Below are positions 33,735-39,615 of a stretch of 39,615 bases of DNA, piece by piece. The first letter of the stretch is position 1. Every line of letters begins with the position of its first letter. The notes below the pieces were generated by a model. It was not told the origin of the DNA. It worked only from the letters and a program-made list of their open reading frames with translations, and searched no databases. The translations under genes and the position numbers were made by a program. The stretch spans positions 1 to 39,615 of the forward strand of contig JBKPDW010000024.1 in assembly GCA_046728115.1 (NCBI GenBank), in the 5' to 3' direction. The stretch comes from CAVSWN01 sp046728115. Its GTDB lineage: Bacteria; Acidobacteriota; Vicinamibacteria; Vicinamibacterales; CAVVIG01.

Positions 33735-34907
33735 CTAGTGCGCAGCCGCTGACGAACTGCGGACGGCAAGCACTTCCCGGAAGACGTCCATCGCTTTCTT
33801 CATTTCGTCCATCGTACCGATCGTGATGCGAGCGTGCGTCTTCTCCATCGGAGGGAAGTCGCGCGCGACGAAGACGTTTCGTTTCGCGCAGGCATCGCGG
33901 AATTCCCCGGCGGGCCGTCCGATGTTGAGGAACACGAAGTTGGTGTTCGACAGCGGGCCGGTGTAGCCCATCTCCTTGAATCCCGCGACAGTGAAGTCGC
34001 GCACCTTCTTGTTCTCGATCCGCTCGGCATCCATGTGGGCCGCGTCTTTGAGCGCCGCGGCGGCTGCCGCTGCCGTCAGGACGTTCACGCTGCCGAGGCC
34101 CCAGGCCGCCGATAGCTTCTTGAGCGTCGCCGGCTGCCCGAACGCATAGCCAAGCCGCAGCCCCGCCATGCCGTACGCCTTCGAGAACGTCCGGGTGATG
34201 AAAACGTCCGGATATTCGAGCGCAAGCTGCGCCGCCGTGCCGGTCGGATCGCCCGCGTAATCCAGGTACGCTTCGTCGATGTGAATCGCCGTGCCGGGCG
34301 AGCTTGCGCGGACTTTCTTGATGAGATCGGCAATCGCCGAGACCGGATGGACGGTCGCGGTGGGATTATTCGGGTTGCACAGGAACACGAGCCCCGCGCC
34401 TTTCGCCGCATCCGCCATCGCACCCAGATCGAGCGAGAGCGACGACTTCTCGACGGGCACGAGCTTGATCATCGCCTTGATCTGATTCGCGGTGCGGTCG
34501 GGAGACGAATAGGATGGCGTGCCGTTGACGAGCGGTCTCGAGGCCGAGGCATATGCCCTGACGGCGGCTTCCAGGATCAATCCCGATCCGGTCGAGATGA
34601 GCATATTCTCCGGCTTGGCGCCGTACTGCCTGGCGATCGAGTCTTCGAGTGCGCCGATGTTGTCCGGGTAGCGACCGACTCGGTAGCTGGTGCGGCCGCG
34701 CAGGATGTCGAGTGCCGAATCGGCTGGGCCGCGCGGGTTTTCATTGCTGCTGATGACGATGGCGTCGGCGCTGCGAGGTGCGCGCCGCTCCTGCAGACCC
34801 ATCGCCATCACGTCCTCGTACCCGCGTCCGATGACGAAATCCGCCGAAAGAACCCCCGCGCCGCCTATGCCGAGTGTTCGTACGAATTCGCGACGGGATA
34901 GTGACAT
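33735..34907 (-). CDS. Tat-exported PLP-dependent aminotransferase (histidinol-phosphate aminotransferase-like)
   Basis: A 390-aa fold-type I aminotransferase of the HisC-like class. The N-terminus MSLSRREFVRTLGIGGAGVL is a twin-arginine signal, so the enzyme, with bound PLP, is predicted to be exported folded. ATG 34907 has an AAGGAG site at 34913-34918; the frame extends upstream without meaning. PLP-domain motifs: SSNENPRGP, STGSGLILEAAVRAY, LCNPNNPTAT, IDEAYLDY, and the Schiff-base Lys243 in RTFSKAYGMAGLRLGYA. HisC itself is cytoplasmic and biosynthetic, so this exported version has another, unknown role. It is divergent from a small LuxR-type gene. Confidence 0.88.
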   Translation of the reverse strand: MSLSRREFVRTLGIGGAGVLSADFVIGRGYEDVMAMGLQERRAPRSADAIVISSNENPRGPADSALDILRGRTSYRVGRYPDNIGALEDSIARQYGAKPENMLISTGSGLILEAAVRAYASASRPLVNGTPSYSSPDRTANQIKAMIKLVPVEKSSLSLDLGAMADAAKGAGLVFLCNPNNPTATVHPVSAIADLIKKVRASSPGTAIHIDEAYLDYAGDPTGTAAQLALEYPDVFITRTFSKAYGMAGLRLGYAFGQPATLKKLSAAWGLGSVNVLTAAAAAAALKDAAHMDAERIENKKVRDFTVAGFKEMGYTGPLSNTNFVFLNIGRPAGEFRDACAKRNVFVARDFPPMEKTHARITIGTMDEMKKAMDVFREVLAVRSSSAAAH

Positions 34908-35220
34908 AGACACTCCTTCCTGTCTTTGCCGAACCCAACGGCGACGTGCCGCAGACGCGCTGACGGTTGTTGCCAGCCTCCCTGATCGCGACACCATACA
35001 GGATTTGGAAGCCAGGTGAAAGCGGATTCGCGTCGTTACATGTGGAAGCCGAGTGCTCGATCTGCGGCGCGGCCGCCAGTAAGTGAAGCGATGCTCATCA
35101 ATAGAGCGAGCGCGCCGACGACCCGCGGGCTGATGTCGGGGCACGGCCTCGCCGTTCGTCTAGTCCAGTGGAACCTCGATGGCGGGGCGTGTCGTCAATA
35201 ACAGAAGTAGAGGGAGGGCT
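34908..35220. other. Divergent intergenic region, no gene recognised
   Basis: These 313 bp separate the leftward aminotransferase from the rightward LuxR-type gene and should hold both promoters. No convincing -35/-10 pair, tRNA, terminator or repeat was identified. A short TTCGTCTAG string at 35155-35163 recalls the tRNA-Glu D-arm, but no cloverleaf can be built around it. Confidence 0.5.
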
Positions 35221-35442
35221 ATGGTGCTGCGAATTACACCGTGGGAGCGCTCGGTGCTCCAACTCCTGGCCGATGGGAAAGCGACAAGCGAGTTAGCTGG
35301 CCGATTCCGTCTCAGCGAGTGGGAGGTCGAAAGCCATCTGACCAGACTGTTCGAGAGATTGGGTGCATCGAACCGCGCCGAAGCGATCGCCGCCGCCTTC
35401 CGCCGAGGATTGCTGAGTGCCAACAGTTCAGTCGCCGGGTAG
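35221..35442 (+). CDS. Stand-alone LuxR/GerE-type helix-turn-helix protein
   Basis: A 73-aa protein consisting almost only of a LuxR C-terminal DNA-binding domain: ITPWERSVLQLLADGKATSELAG, then the recognition segment RLSEWEVESHLTRLFERLGASNRAEAIAAAFRRGLL. There is no receiver or sensor domain, so it resembles GerE-like single-domain regulators. ATG 35221 follows a strong GGGAGG site. No partner is evident; it stands alone between the aminotransferase and a convergent membrane-protein gene. A 160-bp gap after it (35443-35602) holds nothing recognisable. The target genes are unknown. A decayed remnant of a two-domain response regulator is possible, but the intact ribosome site argues for a real small gene. 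Confidence 0.75.
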   Translation: MVLRITPWERSVLQLLADGKATSELAGRFRLSEWEVESHLTRLFERLGASNRAEAIAAAFRRGLLSANSSVAG

Positions 35443-35602
35443 TGAGCGATTCCACAGTCGACTCGAGCCGAGCGTTGCGTTGGATTGGAGAACGACGCCG
35501 AGTGGAGATCGATGGGAACTTGCTTCTGGGCGGATTCTCTCCGGCCGCCGATGGTTGGCCTGCCCGAAGGTGTGTCGCCGAAAGTCGTCGAGTCACGAGT
35601 TG

Positions 35603-37609
35603 CTAGGCACAGATGGGAATGGCTCTAGATGCCAGGATCTCGTCGCCAAGGTGCATGAGATGACGCACTGTGGCGGGATAGCCGCGGGCAAGATTGATCA
35701 TTCTGGCCTTGGCCGTTCTGGCAAGTGCATTGGGCGACTCCGGGCTCATGTTGCGCCACAGATCGATGAGCGTCCGCCTCAAAAATGGCTCGTCGGTCGT
35801 TTCGTCAATCAGCAGCACGACGTGGTTCAAAGGTACGTCATCGATCAAGGCGCCGAGCTCGAACAAGACGCCTGTTTTCCCGGACGTGAATGCCCGGAGG
35901 TCCACAGCGACCAGGTCGCTCCGGGCCATCAGCCTTCTCACAGTTTGTTTCCACGTATCACCGAGGCAGAAGAATTCATTGACACGAAAGCGTCCATCCG
36001 GGTCGGGGCTGAGATCGAGGTTGGCGACGCGCCGGTCGAGATCGGCGCTGGTCCGGATGTAGGCGCTCGCTAACCTCCCGCTGAGAAAATCAAGAAACTC
36101 GTCGGGCTCAAAACGAGCCCGGGCGACGTCCGCACCACTGATAACCTGGATGCTGCCGGCATACCGCCAGCGCGCGCTCAATAGGTCGAAGAGCCTTTCG
36201 GATCGGCTCGGTGAGCCGAACACGCGAAGGAAAAGAAGGTGCACACCAGGCAGCGATCCCGCGCGCGCGGCCAACGGTTTCAAACCGTGTCGAACCACGA
36301 CCCTGTAAAGGACGAAAGGCACCAGTCCAAGCAGATAACCAGCCAGGTGGTTCATCAACAGGACCGATAGAAAGATCGACATCGAAAGCCACAAGGAGTC
36401 GAACAGGAACATTTGATCGCTCAACTGCTTGCGGTGATAGCTGCGAGCGATCCACCGCAGACCGAACCAGGCGGCGAACGCAGACACCGCAGCCCCGATC
36501 ACCCACAGTAGCTGAAGGGTCGCTCCGCCAAATACTCGTTTGAGATTTCGCACGAACCAAAGGCCCGCAGACGTGCCGAGCACCACGTCGGTGATGAAGA
36601 GCGTCGACAACACCATGATCAACGCGACGTTGACGAACACAGGTCCGACAGTTCCACGAACGAGTCGATTGAAGGCGATACAAACAAGCAGAATCGGTGA
36701 CGCTGTCAGGCTCCAGAAAAGGATCGGTTGAAGAAATGGTGAGAAAGTTACCGATTCGGGATTGATGGTCCGCCCTGTTGCCGCGCTTGCGAACGAGAGC
36801 ATGAGAGTGGCCTCGTCCTTTGGCATGAGTCCGACGTCGGCAAATGGGAGCGGCTGGGCACCCGCGAGCTCGAGGAGCAAGCCAACTGCAGGAAGCGTGA
36901 TGACGTAAACCGCGAACAAGATGACGCGAGAGCGGCGGTCCGGTCCCCAGAACATCGCGAGCGCGACGGTCGTGATAAGGCACCAGGACCACAACACTCC
37001 CGCATAACACGCCCACATGGTCAAACGGAATCTGCTGACTGGAAGGGGTTCTGCGCCAACCGTGAAGAGTAGGCCGACTGATGTCACGGTGAATACAAAA
37101 CCACCGAGAACATAGACAAGAGCGGCACGGCGGAACGCGGCCGCAGCATGCTGAAAGGTCGATGTGGTCTGTCGCTGTGCCTTCGTGGGTTCGCTGGGCT
37201 CCTCGATCTGAAACTCGAGGGAACCAATTTCCGCGAGCCGCTCGGTCCGCGTCACCTGCTCTTTGCTGGAATCAGTGTGCGGAATTGACGAACTCCTTCG
37301 GCTCTCGCGGAAGACGGCTCGCACATATAACCGCATCACGACGAAGGCGGCCAAACCGATGAGCAACGAGGCCACCAGCGGGATCAGCACGGTCGGGCCG
37401 AAAAACTGCGCGGCTGCCGCACCCAAACCCGGTGTGCCGGCGAACTCAGCTGAGTTGGGCGAGGGCATCACCTCTCGGTTCCCCGGCGATACAACGACTT
37501 TCGAGAACAGCCCGTCAAGCTCAACGGCGTCCCGGGCACGCAGAAAGGCAGTTTCAGCGCTGTCTGTTGGCTGACGCCAATTGTGGACGGGACGGGCGAA
37601 CGATACCAT
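35603..37609 (-). CDS. Multi-pass membrane protein with C-terminal TIR-like domain
   Basis: A protein of about 668 residues. The N-terminal two-thirds has roughly ten hydrophobic segments (for example FFGPTVLIPLVASLLIGLAA and LVYVLGGFVFTVTSVGLLF) split by a charged loop after the first. The last 215 residues are soluble and read like a TIR-type flavodoxin fold: strand LLFLRVFG, helix RSERLFDLLSARW, strand IQVISGADVA, then SDLVAVDLRAF, the helix GVLFELGALID whose Glu could be the NADase Glu, and strand HVVLLIDE. I recognise no characterised homologue. The start is uncertain: GTG 37636, ATG 37609 or ATG 37468, none with a good ribosome site; the first overlaps the divergent ligase gene. Function could be sensing or a membrane effector. 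Confidence 0.62.
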   Translation of the reverse strand: MVSFARPVHNWRQPTDSAETAFLRARDAVELDGLFSKVVVSPGNREVMPSPNSAEFAGTPGLGAAAAQFFGPTVLIPLVASLLIGLAAFVVMRLYVRAVFRESRRSSSIPHTDSSKEQVTRTERLAEIGSLEFQIEEPSEPTKAQRQTTSTFQHAAAAFRRAALVYVLGGFVFTVTSVGLLFTVGAEPLPVSRFRLTMWACYAGVLWSWCLITTVALAMFWGPDRRSRVILFAVYVITLPAVGLLLELAGAQPLPFADVGLMPKDEATLMLSFASAATGRTINPESVTFSPFLQPILFWSLTASPILLVCIAFNRLVRGTVGPVFVNVALIMVLSTLFITDVVLGTSAGLWFVRNLKRVFGGATLQLLWVIGAAVSAFAAWFGLRWIARSYHRKQLSDQMFLFDSLWLSMSIFLSVLLMNHLAGYLLGLVPFVLYRVVVRHGLKPLAARAGSLPGVHLLFLRVFGSPSRSERLFDLLSARWRYAGSIQVISGADVARARFEPDEFLDFLSGRLASAYIRTSADLDRRVANLDLSPDPDGRFRVNEFFCLGDTWKQTVRRLMARSDLVAVDLRAFTSGKTGVLFELGALIDDVPLNHVVLLIDETTDEPFLRRTLIDLWRNMSPESPNALARTAKARMINLARGYPATVRHLMHLGDEILASRAIPICA

Positions 37610-37622
37610 TGGCCCGCGACCA

Positions 37623-39542
37623 ATGAGTCTCGTCACGCCGATTGTTCAGCGCTGGATAGACGACGGCCGTCGCGATCCCGACGCGTTCTGGGAGCGGGCG
37701 GCACACGAACTGCCTTGGTTCCGGAAGTGGGACCGCGTGTTCGAGTGGGATCCTCCGACGTTCCGCTGGTTCGTTGGCGCGGAGACGAATCTTGGCTACA
37801 ACGCAGTCGATCGTCACGTCCTCGATGGATGGGGCGGACATGCTGCGCTCGTCTACATCAACGAGCGCGGCCAGCGCGTAGTGCAGACGTACGCGCAACT
37901 GCTGCACGAGGTGAAGCGCGTGTCGGCGGCGTTGCGCGGCCTTGGCATTGGCAAGGGCGATCGCATCACGATCTACATGCCGCCGTGTCCCGAATCGATC
38001 GCGCTGATGCTCGCGACCGTGCGCATCGGAGCCATTCACTCGATCGTGTTCGCAGGATTTGGCGCGCAGGCGCTCGGCGATCGGATTGCGTCGAGCGGCT
38101 CGCGACTCGTGTTCGCAACCGACGCCACGTACCGCAAAGGGAAGAACGTGTCGCTATTGCCGATCGTCGACGACGCGCTGCGGCAGGCCGCGAGTACGGT
38201 CGAACGGATCATCGTGCTCGAACGTGAAGGTCCGCCTTCCAGCCGTCGAGCGAATCAGATGACGTGGCAGGACTTCCTCGGGCAGGGGGCGGGCCGCGAC
38301 GCCGGTCACACCGTGATGGAGGCCAACGAGCCGGCGTTCATCCTCGCCACCTCGGGAACGACCGCGAAGCCGAAGCTCGCCATTCACACGCACGGCGGCT
38401 ATCAGGTGCACGTCGTGAGCATGGGAAAGTGGTGCTTTGGCCTGAAGCCGACTGACGTGTGGTGGGCGACATCTGACATCGGCTGGATCGTCGGCCACAG
38501 CTACATGGTCTACGCGCCGCTCCTGATCGGCTGCACGACGATTGCTTTTGAGGGTGCACTCGACTATCCGCAAGCGAATGCGAACTGGCGGATCGCCGTC
38601 GAGGAGCTCGGCGTCACCGGCATCTTCACATCGCCGACGGCGGTCCGCACGCTGATGCGGTACGGCAACGAGCCGCTGCTGTCGATCGATCACTCGCGCC
38701 TCGAGCGCATCGTCTGCGCCGGCGAGGTGCTCAACGCGCCGGCCTGGGACTGGCTGCAGAACACGATTCTCGGTGGACGCGTACCGGTCATCGATCACAT
38801 GTGGCAGACCGAGACCAGCGGACCGGTGTTCGGCAATCCGTACGGCATCGGCATGCTGCCGATCAAGCCCGGGTCGGCGGCCATTCCGCTACCCGGCATC
38901 GAGGCGGCGGTCGTGTCGCTCGACGGCACGCGGTGCGCGCCGGGCGAGAAGGGCATCATGGTTCTCGAGCGGCCGTTTCCAGGGTTGACCCCTGGCCTGT
39001 GGGGGGAGACCGAGCGCTACGGCCGCGACTACTGGCAGCGGATTGCCGGCGTCTACTACACCGGCGATGCCGCCTGGATCGACGAGGACGGCTACGTGTG
39101 GTTCGGCGGACGCGCCGACGAGATCATCAAGATCGCCGGTCATCGCATCGGGACGATCGAGGTCGAAAGCGCGTGTCTCAAGCATCCGGCCGTCGCCGAG
39201 TGCGGCGTGGTCGGGCGCCCGGACGACGTGCGGGGTGAAGTCATTTCGGCCTTCGTTCTGCTGAAGCACGGCCACACTGCGTCCGCGGAGCTGCGCAAGG
39301 CGCTCATCGATACCGTGCGCCACGAGCTCGGGCCGGTGGCGGTCATCGGCGACCTGAATTTCGTCGGCATGCTGCCGAAGACGCGCAGTGGAAAAATCAT
39401 GCGGCGCGTGCTCAGGGCCGTCATCCTCGACAGGGATCCTGGCGACATTACGACGATCGAAGAGGAAGGCTCGGTCGAGGAAGCGCGCCAGGCGTGGCTG
39501 CAGATGAAGTCGGAGGTTAGAAGTCGAAGGGACATGGTATGA
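37623..39542 (+). CDS. Acetyl-CoA synthetase-type AMP-forming acyl-CoA ligase
   Basis: A 639-aa ANL-superfamily ligase that activates acetate or a similar short acid to its CoA thioester through an acyl-AMP. Motifs: P-loop ATSGTTAKPKLAIHTHGG, WWATSDIGWIVGHSYMVYAPL, the MWQTETSG motif with the Trp that limits the acyl pocket to short chains, and YYTGDAAWIDEDGY. The C-terminal PKTRSGKIMRR carries catalytic Lys591, the acetylation-controlled residue in Acs. Length is near E. coli Acs (652). ATG 37623 begins MSLVTPIVQRW, and a short extension upstream is less likely. Propionate or acetoacetate cannot be excluded. It overlaps the next gene by ATGA and is divergent from the membrane protein. Confidence 0.88.
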   Translation: MSLVTPIVQRWIDDGRRDPDAFWERAAHELPWFRKWDRVFEWDPPTFRWFVGAETNLGYNAVDRHVLDGWGGHAALVYINERGQRVVQTYAQLLHEVKRVSAALRGLGIGKGDRITIYMPPCPESIALMLATVRIGAIHSIVFAGFGAQALGDRIASSGSRLVFATDATYRKGKNVSLLPIVDDALRQAASTVERIIVLEREGPPSSRRANQMTWQDFLGQGAGRDAGHTVMEANEPAFILATSGTTAKPKLAIHTHGGYQVHVVSMGKWCFGLKPTDVWWATSDIGWIVGHSYMVYAPLLIGCTTIAFEGALDYPQANANWRIAVEELGVTGIFTSPTAVRTLMRYGNEPLLSIDHSRLERIVCAGEVLNAPAWDWLQNTILGGRVPVIDHMWQTETSGPVFGNPYGIGMLPIKPGSAAIPLPGIEAAVVSLDGTRCAPGEKGIMVLERPFPGLTPGLWGETERYGRDYWQRIAGVYYTGDAAWIDEDGYVWFGGRADEIIKIAGHRIGTIEVESACLKHPAVAECGVVGRPDDVRGEVISAFVLLKHGHTASAELRKALIDTVRHELGPVAVIGDLNFVGMLPKTRSGKIMRRVLRAVILDRDPGDITTIEEEGSVEEARQAWLQMKSEVRSRRDMV

Positions 39543-39615
39543 GAATCCTTGTCGCCGTCATGTGTGGGGTTGTGCTTGCGACGGTCGCGTCCTCGCTGAC
39601 CGTTCGCGCAAACGG
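39539..39615 (+). CDS. Secreted protein, 3'-truncated by window end
   Basis: An ATG overlapping the ligase stop (ATGA) opens a frame that runs off the window after 25 codons. The product starts MRILVAVMCGVVLATVASS and reads as a Sec signal peptide with a likely cleavage after VRA. Nothing of the mature protein is visible, so no function can be given. The overlap suggests co-transcription with the acyl-CoA ligase, so a periplasmic protein in the same pathway is possible. Confidence 0.6.
   Translation, partial: MRILVAVMCGVVLATVASSLTVRAN

Noticed and set aside
33663..33752. A 29-codon frame preceded by GGGAGG near the end of the aminotransferase gene
   Set aside because: It runs through the strong terminator-like hairpin and into the convergent gene. 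The product is Arg-rich with no hydrophobic or domain pattern.
35150..35220. tRNA-Glu-like D-arm string (TTCGTCTAG)
   Set aside because: No acceptor stem, anticodon arm or GTTCGA T-arm can be assembled around it.

Overview
The window looks like a high-GC, soil-type Gram-negative chromosome. The best guess is an Acidobacteriota member (Vicinamibacteria-like). The reasons are an Oar-like TonB receptor with an N-terminal carboxypeptidase-regulatory domain, several Tat-signal sugar isomerase/epimerase TIM barrels, a DUF6807 (PmoA) protein, a winged-helix/FHA regulator, and dense operons joined by ATGA/GTGA overlaps. This is inferred from gene content, since no rRNA or marker gene is present. Bases 14-47 are a complete Illumina Nextera read-2 adapter, so the left end is a sequencing artefact and the first gene is artificially truncated.

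Region 1 (48-5714, +) is a sugar-acid/galactoside operon: a truncated GH36 alpha-galactosidase, an MFS permease, a D-mannonate dehydratase with every catalytic residue at its textbook number, a sugar isomerase/epimerase carrying a palindromic repeat inside its coding sequence, and a GNAT acetyltransferase.

Region 2 (5721-13372) is a divergon. The leftward arm encodes an SDR dehydrogenase, altronate dehydratase split into a SAF subunit and a catalytic subunit, and a hexuronate-type MFS permease. The rightward arm encodes a Tat-type TIM-barrel isomerase, a DUF6807 protein, a Gfo/Idh/MocA dehydrogenase, a KDPG aldolase and perhaps a 31-aa membrane peptide. Together with the mannonate dehydratase, this supports catabolism of hexuronates through 2-keto-3-deoxygluconate. 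No KDG kinase is present. A 15-bp palindrome sits at the divergent promoter. A leftward pair (Gfo/Idh and SDR, 13374-15327) follows.

Region 3 (15518-24838) is the most striking. A divergent winged-helix/FHA regulator faces a tightly coupled operon of DUF3662-FHA protein, 32-aa membrane protein, PP2C phosphatase fused to an extracytoplasmic beta-helix, Ser/Thr kinase-like protein with Arg at the invariant Lys and a TPR-like outer domain, SEDS (FtsW/RodA) glycosyltransferase fused to a class B penicillin-binding protein, and a second DUF3662-like FHA protein. It parallels the actinobacterial fhaA-fhaB-pstP-rodA-pbpA-pknA-pknB cell-wall cluster, but with fusions, missing PASTA domains and a degenerate kinase.

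Region 4 (24953-33530, +) is a nucleoside-scavenging locus: a LacI-type operator candidate, a TonB-dependent receptor, a GRP/ureide-permease-like transporter, two exported nucleoside hydrolases, a third hydrolase broken by an internal deletion and frameshift, and ribokinase.

Region 5 (33683-39615) holds a terminator-like hairpin, a Tat-exported PLP aminotransferase, a stand-alone LuxR-type HTH protein, a multi-pass membrane protein with a C-terminal TIR-like domain, an acetyl-CoA synthetase-type ligase, and the start of a secreted protein cut by the window edge. No tRNA, rRNA, CRISPR array, transposase or phage gene was seen.
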